From Virgisporangium aurantiacum (lineage in GTDB: Bacteria > Actinomycetota > Actinomycetes > Mycobacteriales > Micromonosporaceae), in contig NZ_BOPG01000023.1 of NCBI RefSeq assembly GCF_016863635.1, positions 1 through 64,000 of the forward strand: 64,000 bases of DNA, written 5' to 3'. Numbering within the stretch: position 1 is the stretch's first letter; the number at the start of each line of letters is the position of its first letter. The notes under the pieces were generated by a model. The model saw only the letters and a program-made list of their open reading frames with translations. It was not told the origin of the DNA and did not search any database. Positions 54,179 through 63,063 of this stretch are shown here, piece after piece. The translations under genes were made by a program, and so were the position numbers.

Positions 54179-54775
54179 TTACAGGGGGGCTTTCAGTTGG
54201 GCCTTGATGTGGGCGCGTACGACGGGGACCATGTCGGTGCGGCAGTTTTCCAGGAGCCACTGGATCTGGAGGCCGTCCATCAGGGCCACCAGGTGGCGGG
54301 CGGCGGCCGGCGGGTCCACCTCGGGGCGTAGGGCGCCGGCCTCCCCGGCCAGGGCGTAGGCGCGTTCGACGCCGGCCACCGTGCGGCGGTAGCGGTCGAC
54401 GAAGAACCGGTGGGCCGGGTGGTCGGGCGCGGTGGCCTCCGCCGACAGGACCGTGAACAGCTCGACGATGGCCCGGCGGCCGGCGTTCAGCCTGACCAGG
54501 TCTACCAGGCGGCGCAGGGCGTCGGTGCCGGTGGAGCCGGTGAAGAGTTCGCCGTCGACCTCGTCGCGGTGGGCGAGGACCGCCAGGAGGAGGGCCTCCT
54601 TGGTCGGGAAGTGGTGCAGCAGCCCGGGGTGGGAGATGCCGCTGCGGGTCGCGATCTCGCGCAGCGACGCGGCCCGGTAGCCGACGTCGCCGAACAGGGC
54701 GATGGCGTGGTCGAGGATCTCGCGCCGCTTCGCGCGGCCTTTGGCGTAGGCGCCCCGTGGGCTCTTGACGTCCAT
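54179..54775 (-). CDS. TetR (BetI-like) repressor of the MFS-GH3 operon
   Basis: 198-residue TetR-type repressor. The DNA-binding domain reads RREILDHAIALFGDVGYRAA, SLREIATRSGISHPGLLHHF and PTKEALLLAVLAHRDEV; the C-terminal BetI_C-6-like domain includes LMDGLQIQWLLENCRTDM. GGAAGG eight to nine bases before the ATG at 54775 supports this start (a GTG one codon upstream is possible). A 26-bp palindrome (CAATAC..ACC....GGT..GTATTG) lies in the divergent promoter region in front of the MFS gene, matching the usual target geometry. It probably represses the MFS-GH3 genes in the absence of a sugar or glycoside signal. Confidence 0.9.
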   Translation of the reverse strand: MDVKSPRGAYAKGRAKRREILDHAIALFGDVGYRAASLREIATRSGISHPGLLHHFPTKEALLLAVLAHRDEVDGELFTGSTGTDALRRLVDLVRLNAGRRAIVELFTVLSAEATAPDHPAHRFFVDRYRRTVAGVERAYALAGEAGALRPEVDPPAAARHLVALMDGLQIQWLLENCRTDMVPVVRAHIKAQLKAPL

Positions 54776-54825
54776 CACTCACCTTCCCGGTCGCCTCTCT
54801 CGGCGACAGGTCAGCTGCTGCCAGC

Positions 54826-54851
54826 CAATACTTACCAGGCGGTCGGTATTG
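54826..54851. promoter_or_regulatory. TetR operator palindrome
   Basis: The outer arms CAATAC and GTATTG and the inner ACC and GGT form a 26-bp inverted repeat with perfect symmetry in those positions. It covers the -35 region of the MFS gene. Confidence 0.7.
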
Positions 54852-54855
54852 AGGG

Positions 54856-54861
54856 TACGGT
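54856..54861 (+). promoter_or_regulatory. TACGGT -10 box, leaderless start of the MFS gene
   Basis: TACGGT ends six bases before the GTG at 54868. It begins five bases after the TetR palindrome, so bound repressor would block RNA polymerase. Confidence 0.55.
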
Positions 54862-54867
54862 GTCCGG

Positions 54868-56046
54868 GTGCTGGATACGCGAGCCCCCTTCACCCTGCGC
54901 CGGGCCCGCATCGCGACCTCGACGTTGTTCGCGGTGCACGGCGTGGTCATGGGCTCGTTCGCGGCCCGCCTGCCGTGGGTGGCCGACCACGTCGGCGTGG
55001 GCGCCGGTGGGCTGGGCGTCGCCCTGCTGATGCCCGGGTTCGGCGCGATGCTGGCGATGCCGCTGTCGGCCCGGCTGACCCACCGCTACGACCTGCGCTC
55101 GCTCACCCGCGTGCTGATCGTGCTGTGGTCCGCGGCCCTGCTGATGCCCGGATGGCCGACCACCCTGCCGCTGCTGTGCGCGACGCTGCTGGTCTACGGT
55201 GCCTGCGCGGGGCTCGCCGACGTGGCGATGAACGCCCACGCGGTGGTCGTCGAGGACGGGTACGGGCGGTCGGTGATGTCGGGGTTCCACGGCTGGTGGA
55301 GCGTCGGCGGGCTGGTCGGTTCCGGCATCGCCGCCCTCGTGGCGCGGGCCGACGTGGACGCCCGCATCCACTTCACGACCGTGTCGCTGACGCTGATCGT
55401 GATCGCGCTGCTCGCGTCCAATTGGCTCTTCCCGCACCGGCAGGAGGAGACCACCGACGCCCCGCCCGCCTTCGCGCTGCCGACGAAGGCGCTGCTGCCG
55501 ATCGGTCTGGTCGGGCTGTGCGCGGTGTTCGCCGAGGGCGCCGGCCTGGAGTGGTCGGCGGTGTTCGTGCGCGACGTGCTCGACCACCCGGCCAGCACCG
55601 CGGCCGCGACGGTCGCGGTGTTCTCGGTGAGCATGGCCGCCGCCAGATTCGCGGGCGATGCGGTGGTCCGGCGCCTCGGGCCGGTCACGGCCGTCCGCAT
55701 CGCGGCATTGTTGGCGACGATCGGAGCACTCGCCGTCGTGCTCTCGAAACACATCGCGGTGGTGGTCGGCGGGTTCGCGCTCGTCGGCATCGGCATCGCG
55801 GTGGTGGTGCCGTTGGCGTTCGCCGCCGCCGGCCGGGTCGGCGACAACCCCGGCCGCAGTCTCGCCGCCGTCGCCGGGATCGCCTACGGCAGCGGCCTGG
55901 TCGCGCCGGGCATCATCGGCGGGATCGCGCACCTGTCGTCGCTGACCGTGTCGTTCGTGTTCGTCGTCGTCCTCACGATCCTGATGGGGATCGGCGCGCG
56001 TACGCTGCGTCCCGCGTCCGTCAAACCTGAAGGAGTCGCGCCGTGA
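54868..56046 (+). CDS. MFS transporter (YbjJ/sugar-type) upstream of the glucosidase
   Basis: 392-residue 12-helix MFS protein. It opens with ARIATSTLFAVHGVVMGSFA and AARLPWVADHVGVGAGGLGV, followed by ADVAMNAHAVVVEDGYGRSV and SGFHGWWSVGGLVGSGIAAL, a pattern of the YbjJ/fucose-permease-like MFS group. The substrate is unknown, but its stop codon overlaps the start of a GH3 glycosidase (GTGA), so uptake of an oligosaccharide or glycoside that the enzyme cleaves is the simplest reading; export is also possible. It is controlled by the divergent TetR gene through the palindrome at 54826. Confidence 0.88.
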   Translation: MLDTRAPFTLRRARIATSTLFAVHGVVMGSFAARLPWVADHVGVGAGGLGVALLMPGFGAMLAMPLSARLTHRYDLRSLTRVLIVLWSAALLMPGWPTTLPLLCATLLVYGACAGLADVAMNAHAVVVEDGYGRSVMSGFHGWWSVGGLVGSGIAALVARADVDARIHFTTVSLTLIVIALLASNWLFPHRQEETTDAPPAFALPTKALLPIGLVGLCAVFAEGAGLEWSAVFVRDVLDHPASTAAATVAVFSVSMAAARFAGDAVVRRLGPVTAVRIAALLATIGALAVVLSKHIAVVVGGFALVGIGIAVVVPLAFAAAGRVGDNPGRSLAAVAGIAYGSGLVAPGIIGGIAHLSSLTVSFVFVVVLTILMGIGARTLRPASVKPEGVAP

Positions 56047-58277
56047 CCGATCCGCTCTACCTCGACCCCGACGCGGCTGTGGCCGACCGGGTGGCCGATC
56101 TGCTTTCCCGCATGACGCTGCCCGAGAAGGTCGGGCAGATGCTGCAACTGCCCGCGCATCAGGGCCTGCGGGAACTGGTCGAGGAGATGCACGTCGGTTC
56201 GATCCTGCACACGCCGCCGGCCGCGCTGGCCGAAGCGGCGGCGCTGGCCGCGCAAACGCGGCTGCGGATTCCGTTGCTGGTGGCCGAGGACTGCATCCAC
56301 GGGCACTCGTTCTGGCGCGGGGCGACGATTTTCCCGACGCAGCTGGGCATGGCGGCCACGTGGGACCCCGGTCTCGCTGAACGCGTCGCCCGGGTGACAG
56401 CCGTCGAGGCGTCCGCCACCGGCATCCACTGGACGTTCTCGCCCGTGCTGTGCATCGCCCGCGACCTCCGGTGGGGACGGGTGAGCGAGACGTTCGGCGA
56501 GGACCCGTTCCTCATCGGCGAGTTCGCGGCGGCGATGGTGCGCGGCTACCAGGGTGACGGGTTGTCGGACCCGACCGCGATCCTGGCCTGTGCCAAGCAC
56601 TTCGCCGGCTACTCCGAGACACAGGGCGGGCGCGACGCCAGCGAGGCCGACATCTCCCGCCGCAAGCTGCGGTCGTGGTTCCTGCCGCCGTTCGAGCGGG
56701 TGACGCGCGAGGGCTGTCGCACGTTCATGCTCGGCTACCAGTCGATGGACGGCGTGCCGATCACGGTGAACTCGTGGCTCCTCGACGAGGTGCTCCGCGG
56801 CGAGTGGGGCTACACCGGCACGCTGGTAACCGACTGGGACAACGTCGGCCGGATGGTGTGGCAGCAACGGGTCTACGCCGACCACACCGAGGCGGCCGCC
56901 GCGGCGGTGAAGGCCGGCAACGACATGGTGATGACGACGCCGCAGTTCTTCGCCGGCGCGCAGGACGCCGTCGCCAAGGGTCTCCTCGACGAGGCCGACG
57001 TCGACGCGGCGGTGGCCCGGATCCTCACGCTGAAGTTCGAGCTGGGCCTGTTCGAGGACCCGCGCGCGCCCCGTGACACCGCGGTCATCGGGTCCGCGGC
57101 GCACCTGGACCTCGCGCTGGAGGTCGCGCGGAAGTCGTTGGTGCTGTTGACGAACGACGGCACGCTGCCGCTCGCGGCCACCGGCGAAAAGACGATCGCC
57201 GTGATCGGGCCGAACGCCGACGACGCGCAGACCCAGCTCGGCGACTGGGCCGGCTCGTCCGGGCAGGCCGACTGGCTCACCGACGGCCAGCCCCGCGAGA
57301 TGATCGAGACGGTGCTCGACGGGTTCCGCGCGGTCGTCCCTCCATCGTGGACGGTCACCCATGAACGCGGCGCCGACATCCTGACCGTGGGCGTCGACCC
57401 GGAGGGCACGCACTTTCCGGACGGGCAGCCGCGGCCGGAGGTCGTGATCCCTTCGCCTCCGGACGATGCGTTGATCGACGCCGCGGTCGCCGCGGCGGAA
57501 GCGGCCGACTACGTCGTCGCCGTCGTCGGTGACCGGATCGAGCTGATCGGCGAGGGCCGCTCGACCGCGACGCTGGACCTGGTCGGCGGCCAGATCGCGC
57601 TGCTCGACGCGCTGGCCGCGACCGGTACGCCGATGGTCGTCGTGGTGATCGCGTCGAAGCCGCTGGTGCTGCCGCCGTCGGCGCTGAACGCGGCGGCGAT
57701 CGTCTACGCGTTCAACCCCGGCATGCGCGGCGGCCGGGCCGTGGCCGAACTGGCGCTGGGCCTGATCGAGCCGGCCGGCCGGCTGCCGATCACGTTCGCC
57801 CGCCACGTCGGCCAGTTGCCCGTCTACTACAACCAGATCCCCGGCCAGCACGGCACCCGCTACGCCGACCTGACCCAGACGCCCGCCTTCGCGTTCGGCG
57901 ACGGGCTCTCGTACACCACGGTCGAGTACGGCGACCTGCGGGTCTCGACGCCGGTGGTCTCCACCGACGGCACCGTGCGGGCAGAGGTGACCGTGACCAA
58001 CACCGGCGACCGGCCGGCGATCGAGACCGTGCAGATCTACGTGCGCGACACCGTGACGTCGGTGACCTGGGCCGAGAAGGAGCTCAAGGGCTACCGACAG
58101 GTGTCGGTAGCCCCCGGCGAGGCCGTGACGGTGCCGATCGAGCTCCCGGTGGCCGCGTGCACGCTGGTCGACGCTACGGGCCGCCGGATCGTCGAGCCCG
58201 GCGCGTTCGACCTGCTGGTCGGCCCGTCATCGCGCGACGAGGTCCTGCTGCGCGCGACGTTCACCGTCGCCACGTGA
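56043..58277 (+). CDS. Glycoside hydrolase family 3 beta-glucosidase/xylosidase
   Basis: 744-residue intracellular GH3 enzyme (no signal peptide). The N-terminal TIM barrel includes LTRMTLPEKVGQML-like LSRMTLPEKVGQMLQLP, FGEDPFLIGEFAAAMVRGYQ, ACAKHFAGYSETQGGRD and the nucleophile Asp264 in TLVTDWDNVGRM. The C-terminal alpha/beta sandwich contains TDGQPREMIETVL, the acid/base-bearing loop region VVAVVGDRIELIGEGRSTAT and AIVYAFNPGMRGG; a fibronectin-III-like domain ends the protein (VTNTGDRPAIETVQIYVRD). It would cleave terminal beta-glucose or xylose from short oligosaccharides. A GAAGGAG site precedes the GTG, which overlaps the MFS stop. Its last 51 bp overlap the convergent MMPL gene. Confidence 0.94.
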   Translation: MTDPLYLDPDAAVADRVADLLSRMTLPEKVGQMLQLPAHQGLRELVEEMHVGSILHTPPAALAEAAALAAQTRLRIPLLVAEDCIHGHSFWRGATIFPTQLGMAATWDPGLAERVARVTAVEASATGIHWTFSPVLCIARDLRWGRVSETFGEDPFLIGEFAAAMVRGYQGDGLSDPTAILACAKHFAGYSETQGGRDASEADISRRKLRSWFLPPFERVTREGCRTFMLGYQSMDGVPITVNSWLLDEVLRGEWGYTGTLVTDWDNVGRMVWQQRVYADHTEAAAAAVKAGNDMVMTTPQFFAGAQDAVAKGLLDEADVDAAVARILTLKFELGLFEDPRAPRDTAVIGSAAHLDLALEVARKSLVLLTNDGTLPLAATGEKTIAVIGPNADDAQTQLGDWAGSSGQADWLTDGQPREMIETVLDGFRAVVPPSWTVTHERGADILTVGVDPEGTHFPDGQPRPEVVIPSPPDDALIDAAVAAAEAADYVVAVVGDRIELIGEGRSTATLDLVGGQIALLDALAATGTPMVVVVIASKPLVLPPSALNAAAIVYAFNPGMRGGRAVAELALGLIEPAGRLPITFARHVGQLPVYYNQIPGQHGTRYADLTQTPAFAFGDGLSYTTVEYGDLRVSTPVVSTDGTVRAEVTVTNTGDRPAIETVQIYVRDTVTSVTWAEKELKGYRQVSVAPGEAVTVPIELPVAACTLVDATGRRIVEPGAFDLLVGPSSRDEVLLRATFTVAT

Positions 58278-60383
58278 CCGCGGGGCCCGGTCGCCGTGGC
58301 CGGGCCACCAGGCGGCGTGCCCGATGAGTGCGGTGAACGAGGGGACGAAGAAGTAGGACATGACGAACGCGGAGAGCACGATGCCGATGGCGACCGCGAA
58401 GCCCATCTGCTGCAGGAACGAGATCGGTGCCAGCATCAGGACGCCGAAGGTGCCGGCGAGGATGAGGCCTGCCGCGGCGACGGTGGGTCCGCCGTGTTCG
58501 ACGCCGAGTGCGGCCGCTTCGCGTGGTTCGTGGCCTTCCCGGGCTTCTTCGCGTAGTCGGGCGATCATGAGGATGTTGTAGTCGGTGCCGATGGCGACGA
58601 CGAACAGGTACAGGATGATCGGCAACTGGAAGCTGACGCCCGGCTTGTCCTGCAGCCCCTGGAAGACGTAGACCGTCGCGCCGAGCGTCGCGGCGAAGTT
58701 GAGCAGCACCGCGATCACGAGGTAGATCGGTGCGACCAGGCTGCGCAGCAGCAGGGCCAGGATGATGGCGATCAGCACGGCGGCCACCGGCAGGATCACC
58801 GACAGGTCGCGGTTGTTGGCCGTGTTGATGTCGGCGAACACGGCGGTCGTTCCGCCCACCAGTGCCCGGGTGCCGGCCGGTGCCTTGCCGTGCAGGTAGT
58901 CGCGCAGGTCGTCGCGCACGAGTTCGATCGCCTCGTTCGACACCGGGTTCATGTTCAGCAGCACGTCGATGCGCACGACGCCGGGCTGGCTGCCGGGCAC
59001 GGCCGCCCGCACCTGGCCGACGCCGGGCCCGCCCTTGGCCGCCGCGGCGAACTCCTCGATCGCCTGCGGGGCGAGCGGTGACCCGTCGATGGTGGTGAGG
59101 TACACCTCGGTCGGCTGGGCGGCACCCGCCGCGAACGCCTTTCCGAGGTCCGCCTGCGCCAGCGCCGACTCGGTGTCCTGCGGGAAGCCCGCGCTGAAGT
59201 CGTAGTCGGCCTTGTACATCAGCACGCCGCTGGCGAGCGCCACCAGGATCAGGCCCGATACCGCCGCGGTGAGGGCCGGCCGGTTGCCGACGAGGACGCC
59301 GAGTTTGCGGGAGAGGCTGGCCTTGGGCTGCTTCTGCCAGGCTTTGGAGGGCCAGAAGACGAAGCGGCCGAGTTTGGAGACGATGGCGGGGATGAGGGTG
59401 AGTGAGGTGATGAGCATGACGCCGACGGCGATGGCGAGGCCGGGGCCGAGGGAGCCGAAGAAGCCGAGGGAGGCGAGGAGGAGGACGAGGAAGGCGACGA
59501 CGACGGCGCCGGCGGCGGAGGCGATGACTTCGCCGACGCGTTCGACGGTGGTGACCATGGCGGTCTTTTTGTCGTCGCCGGCGCGTAGGCGTTCGCGGTA
59601 GCGGAAGAGGATGAACAGGATGTAGTCGGTGCCGATGCCGAACAGGACGATGAGGAGGATGGTTTGGAGGTCTTGTCCGACGTTCCAGTCGAGGGCTTTG
59701 CCGACGATGCCGATGACGCCGGTGGTGACCGACAGGACGATGCTGATGACGACGATGGGTAGCAGGGCCGCGATCGGGCTGCGGAAGATGACCAGGATCA
59801 GCCCGATGATGAGCACCACGGTCGCCGCGCCGACGAGGGCGAACGCGCTGTTGAACGTCTTCTCGTTGTCGACGTACATCGCCACGTCGCCGCCCACCCG
59901 GGCGGTCAGGTTCGTGCCCGCGAGGTCGTCGGTCAGCGCCGACCGCAGGTCGCGGATCGCGTCGAGCAACGCCGGGTCGTCTGGCGAGTCGGCCTCCAGG
60001 CCCACGGTGATGAGCTGGATCGACCCGTCCGGTGCGCGCGTCTCGGGGCCGGTGACGAAGCCCTGGGTGCGGTCGATGCCGCGGGCCTTGAGCTTGGTGG
60101 CCACCGCACCGACCGCCGCGCTGTCCGCGTCGGTCAGCGGCGCGCCGTCGGAGCGCTTGACCACGATCAGCGCGCTCGCGGTCGCCTGTTGCGGGAACGC
60201 CTTCTGCGCCAGCGCGATCGCCTGCACCGACTCGTACTTGTCCGGCAGGAAGTCGCTCTGCTCCGCCGACGTGATGTCGCTCAACGACGGCGAGAGCCCG
60301 ATGATCGCGGCGGACGCGACCAGCCAACCGGCGATCACCCACCAGGCCCTGCGCACGACAAATCTGCCCAGCCAGCCGAACAT
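58227..60383 (-). CDS. MMPL/RND-family transporter
   Basis: 718-residue MMPL-type exporter. An N-terminal helix (RRAWWVIAGWLVASAAIIGL) is followed by an extracytoplasmic domain (SDFLPDKYESVQAIALAQKA), helices 2-6 with GIGTDYILFILFRYRERL (Asp-Tyr proton-relay region), a second outer domain, and helices 8-12 with FVVAIGTDYNILMIARLREE. Such pumps export lipids or drugs. It follows the ABC permease by 15 bp in an operon with DUF4097 and the ABC ATPase. Its C-terminal codons overlap GH3 by 51 bp. Codon use changes sharply within the gene: about 59320-59720 and 58440-58600 use CTC, TCC, CCC, AAA and GAA much more than the flanks, suggesting recombination. Confidence 0.92.
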   Translation of the reverse strand: MFGWLGRFVVRRAWWVIAGWLVASAAIIGLSPSLSDITSAEQSDFLPDKYESVQAIALAQKAFPQQATASALIVVKRSDGAPLTDADSAAVGAVATKLKARGIDRTQGFVTGPETRAPDGSIQLITVGLEADSPDDPALLDAIRDLRSALTDDLAGTNLTARVGGDVAMYVDNEKTFNSAFALVGAATVVLIIGLILVIFRSPIAALLPIVVISIVLSVTTGVIGIVGKALDWNVGQDLQTILLIVLFGIGTDYILFILFRYRERLRAGDDKKTAMVTTVERVGEVIASAAGAVVVAFLVLLLASLGFFGSLGPGLAIAVGVMLITSLTLIPAIVSKLGRFVFWPSKAWQKQPKASLSRKLGVLVGNRPALTAAVSGLILVALASGVLMYKADYDFSAGFPQDTESALAQADLGKAFAAGAAQPTEVYLTTIDGSPLAPQAIEEFAAAAKGGPGVGQVRAAVPGSQPGVVRIDVLLNMNPVSNEAIELVRDDLRDYLHGKAPAGTRALVGGTTAVFADINTANNRDLSVILPVAAVLIAIILALLLRSLVAPIYLVIAVLLNFAATLGATVYVFQGLQDKPGVSFQLPIILYLFVVAIGTDYNILMIARLREEAREGHEPREAAALGVEHGGPTVAAAGLILAGTFGVLMLAPISFLQQMGFAVAIGIVLSAFVMSYFFVPSFTALIGHAAWWPGHGDRAPRSRGDGERRAQQDLVAR

Positions 60384-60398
60384 GTGATTCCTCCAGGG

Positions 60399-61181
60399 TT
60401 ATCGGGTGGATTCGCGGTTGAACAGCTTCTTCGACCAGAGGTAGCCGCCGACGGTGATGCCGGCGCACCAGCCGACGGCGATGACGGCGCTGCTGCCGAT
60501 CGGCGTGCCCATCAGGAGTCCGCGGATCGTCTCGATGAGCGGCGTGAACGGCTGGTACTCGGCGAACCAGCGCAGCGCGGTGGGCATCGAGTCGGTCGGT
60601 ACGAACCCGCTGCCGAGGAACGGAAGCAGGATCAGCGGCATGCCGACGTTGCTCGACGCCTCGACGGTCTTGCTGGCCAGGCCGAGCGCCACCGACAGCC
60701 AGATGAACGCGAAGGACATCATCAGCAGCACGCCGACGAGCAGGAGCCAGTCGCCGAGACTCGCCGTCGGCCGGAAGCCGATGAGCAGTGCGACGCCGAT
60801 GATCGCCGCGATGCTGAGCATCGTCTGGATGAGGCTGCCGAGGACGTGTCCGGTGAGGACGGACACGCGGGCGATGGCCATGGTGCGGAACCGGTCGACG
60901 ATGCCCTCGGTCATGTCCATGGCGACCGAGATCGTGGTGCCCTGCACCGCCGACGCGATCGTCATCAGGATGATCGCGGGGGTGACGTAGTTGACGTACT
61001 CGGCCCGCCCGCCGGACGGTCCGCCGATCCCGGCGCCGAGCGTGCCGCCGAAGACGTAGACGAACAGCAGCAGGAAGACGATCGGCATGCCGATGAGCAG
61101 CACCGTCATCGACGGGTAGCGCAGCATGCGCTTGAGGTTGCGGCGCAGCATCGTCGCCGAGTCGATCAGTGCGTAGGTCAT
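60399..61181 (-). CDS. ABC-2-type permease (DrrB-like)
   Basis: 260-residue ABC-2 permease with six hydrophobic helices. LRRNLKRMLRYPSMTVLLIG near the start is the conserved cytoplasmic elbow, EYVNYVTPAIILMTIASAVQ and MALDMTEGIVDRFRTMAIA-like VAMDMTEGIVDRFRTMAIAR the signature of daunorubicin-type (DrrB) exporters, and GMPLILLPFLGSGFVPTDSM the ABC-2 motif. With the adjacent ATPase it forms a full half-transporter pair that exports a drug-like compound. The start overlaps the ATPase stop (ATGA), and the MMPL gene follows after 15 bp. Confidence 0.93.
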   Translation of the reverse strand: MTYALIDSATMLRRNLKRMLRYPSMTVLLIGMPIVFLLLFVYVFGGTLGAGIGGPSGGRAEYVNYVTPAIILMTIASAVQGTTISVAMDMTEGIVDRFRTMAIARVSVLTGHVLGSLIQTMLSIAAIIGVALLIGFRPTASLGDWLLLVGVLLMMSFAFIWLSVALGLASKTVEASSNVGMPLILLPFLGSGFVPTDSMPTALRWFAEYQPFTPLIETIRGLLMGTPIGSSAVIAVGWCAGITVGGYLWSKKLFNRESTR

Positions 61182-62137
61182 CGGGTGGCCACCTTCGGTT
61201 TGCCGGCGAGGGCGTTGCTGGAAAGGGCGTTGCCGGTCAGAGCGAGGAAGACGTCGTCGAGGTCAGGGGTGTGGACGCTCAGCGAGTCGACCGCGATCGC
61301 GTTCTCGTCGAGCCGGTCGATGAGCGACTTCAGCGCGCGGACGCTGCCGTCGTGCGCGACCCGCAACGCGAGCGCCTCGCTGTCACGGGAGATCCCGCCC
61401 ACGGTGCGAGCGGCCGCTTCGAGGTCGCCGAGGGCGGCGAACCGCAACAGGACGTGACCGCCGGGGATGCGGCGCTTGAGCTCGTCGGCGGTGCCCTCGG
61501 CGACGATGCGGCCGTGGTCCAGCACCGCGATCCGGTCGGCGAGCTCGTCGGCCTCCTCCAGGTACTGCGTGGTGAGGAAGATGGTGACGCCGCCCGCGAC
61601 CAGGTCGCGCACGATCTGCCACATGCCGCGGCGGCTGCGCGGGTCCAACCCGGTGGTCGGCTCGTCGAGGAAGATCACCTCGGGGGTGCCGACGAGCGTC
61701 ATCGCGAGGTCGAGCCGCCGGCGCATGCCACCGGAGTAGGTCGAGACCGGCTTCGTGGCGGCGTCCGCCAGGTCGAACTGGTCGAGCAGTTCGGCGGCCC
61801 GGCGCCGGCCCGCCGCCCGGCCCAGGTGGTGCAGGTCGGCCATCAGGACCAGGTTCTCCCGGCCGGTCAGCAGGTTGTCGACCGCGGAGAACTGGCCGGT
61901 GACGCCGATCGCGGCCCGCACCGCGTCGGGCTCGGTGGCCAGGTCGTGGCCCGCGATCCGCGCGCTGCCCGCGTCGGCGCGGATCAGCGTCGACAGGATC
62001 TTGACCGTGGTGGTCTTGCCGGCGCCGTTCGCGCCGAGCAGCGAGAAGACGGTGCCGCCGGGGACTGTCAGGTCGATGCCGTCGAGCACGACGTGGTCGC
62101 CGAACGACCGGCGCAGCCCGGTCACGGTGATGGTCAT
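61178..62137 (-). CDS. ABC transporter ATP-binding protein (DrrA-like)
   Basis: 319-residue ATPase of the daunorubicin-resistance (DrrA) group. Walker A is LLGANGAGKTTTVKIL (about 34-44), the signature STYSGGMRRRLDLAM near 134, Walker B VIFLDEPTTGLDPRSRRGMW near 157, and the H-loop in IFLTTQYLEEADELAD (Gln-Tyr variant of the switch, typical of the DrrA group). A C-terminal regulatory extension of about 90 residues follows (GGHVLLRFAALGDLEAAART). It powers the DrrB-like permease encoded next (ATGA overlap). It follows the DUF4097 gene by 22 bp. Confidence 0.95.
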   Translation of the reverse strand: MTITVTGLRRSFGDHVVLDGIDLTVPGGTVFSLLGANGAGKTTTVKILSTLIRADAGSARIAGHDLATEPDAVRAAIGVTGQFSAVDNLLTGRENLVLMADLHHLGRAAGRRRAAELLDQFDLADAATKPVSTYSGGMRRRLDLAMTLVGTPEVIFLDEPTTGLDPRSRRGMWQIVRDLVAGGVTIFLTTQYLEEADELADRIAVLDHGRIVAEGTADELKRRIPGGHVLLRFAALGDLEAAARTVGGISRDSEALALRVAHDGSVRALKSLIDRLDENAIAVDSLSVHTPDLDDVFLALTGNALSSNALAGKPKVATR

Positions 62138-62159
62138 GGGGGGGTTCCTCTCCGAAAGG

Positions 62160-63005
62160 TCAGGAACGGCGGACGGTGATGTCGCCGAAGGACGTCTGCG
62201 CGCGGACCTCGACGGTCCCCTCGGACTTCTCCGGTCCCGTGCCGATGTCGGTGAGCGCGTTGGTCACCCGCCCGTGGCCGGTCTTCAGGTCGAGCCACGC
62301 GGCGGTGCCGGTGGCGACACCGACCTCCAGGTCGCCGGTCGCGGTGGTCAGCGTGACCGCGTCGCGCGCGACCTCGCCGACGCGGATGGATCCGTTGGAG
62401 GTCTTGGCTTCCACGCCGGCGCCGGCCCGCTCGACGGAGATGTCGCCGTTCGCCGTGCGCGCCCGCAGTTGGCCCGTGACGGTGCCGACCTCGATGACGC
62501 CGTTGGAGTTCTTGATGACCGCGGTGCCGTCGATCTGGCCGATGCGGATGCGGCCGCTGCCCGTGGTCGCGTCCACGTTGCCGGCGACCGTACCGACCGT
62601 GATGTGGCCGGTGGTGTCGAGCCGGACGGGCCCGGTCCGGTCGATCCGGAAGTGCCCGACGGACGTCTTGAACCGGCACTCCCCCAGCCCGCCGGTGCTG
62701 TCGACGTCGCCGACCGCCGTGTCGGTGCGCACGGCCGAGCCGGCGGGGAGTTCGACGAGCACGGCGACCGACCGCTTCTTCCGCGAGAAGTCGAACGCGC
62801 GGCTCTTCGGCCCGCGCACGGTGAGCTCGCCGTTGGCGTACTCGACGCGGGTCTGCTCCGCGGCCTTCACGTCGGACTCGTCGGACGCGTCGCTGGGGCG
62901 CACCTCGACCACGGTGTCGGTGCGGTCGGTCGCGACGATCCGCACGTTGCCGACGGAGAGGTCGATGGTGACGGAGATCGGTTCCGGGGTGTCGAAAATA
63001 GGCAT
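62160..63005 (-). CDS. DUF4097 beta-helix protein
   Basis: 281-residue protein of the DUF4097 adhesin-like/beta-solenoid type. Its short repeats alternate Gly, Asp and Val in patterns such as VGNVRIVATDRTDTVVEV, TAVGDVDSTGGLGECRFK, SGRIRIGQIDGTAVIKNS, NGDISVERAGAGVEAKTS and NGSIRVGEVARDAVTLTT, each likely one solenoid turn. No signal peptide is present, so it acts inside the cell. DUF4097 genes accompany small regulator and ABC transporter genes in many actinobacteria; the role is unknown. GAGGGG before the ATG at 63005 fixes the start. It lies second in the operon, 58 bp after the ribbon-helix-helix gene. Confidence 0.88.
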   Translation of the reverse strand: MPIFDTPEPISVTIDLSVGNVRIVATDRTDTVVEVRPSDASDESDVKAAEQTRVEYANGELTVRGPKSRAFDFSRKKRSVAVLVELPAGSAVRTDTAVGDVDSTGGLGECRFKTSVGHFRIDRTGPVRLDTTGHITVGTVAGNVDATTGSGRIRIGQIDGTAVIKNSNGVIEVGTVTGQLRARTANGDISVERAGAGVEAKTSNGSIRVGEVARDAVTLTTATGDLEVGVATGTAAWLDLKTGHGRVTNALTDIGTGPEKSEGTVEVRAQTSFGDITVRRS

Positions 63006-63063
63006 GGTTGTCCCCTCGAAGTGGGTCGGAAGCGCGTCTCCGCAGGTGGGAGACGTGAAGGTG

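Noticed and set aside
58261..60468. 735-codon minus-strand frame rich in His, Pro and Arg
   Set aside because: It is the alternate frame of the MMPL gene; its His/Pro/Arg bias reflects codon use there, not a protein.
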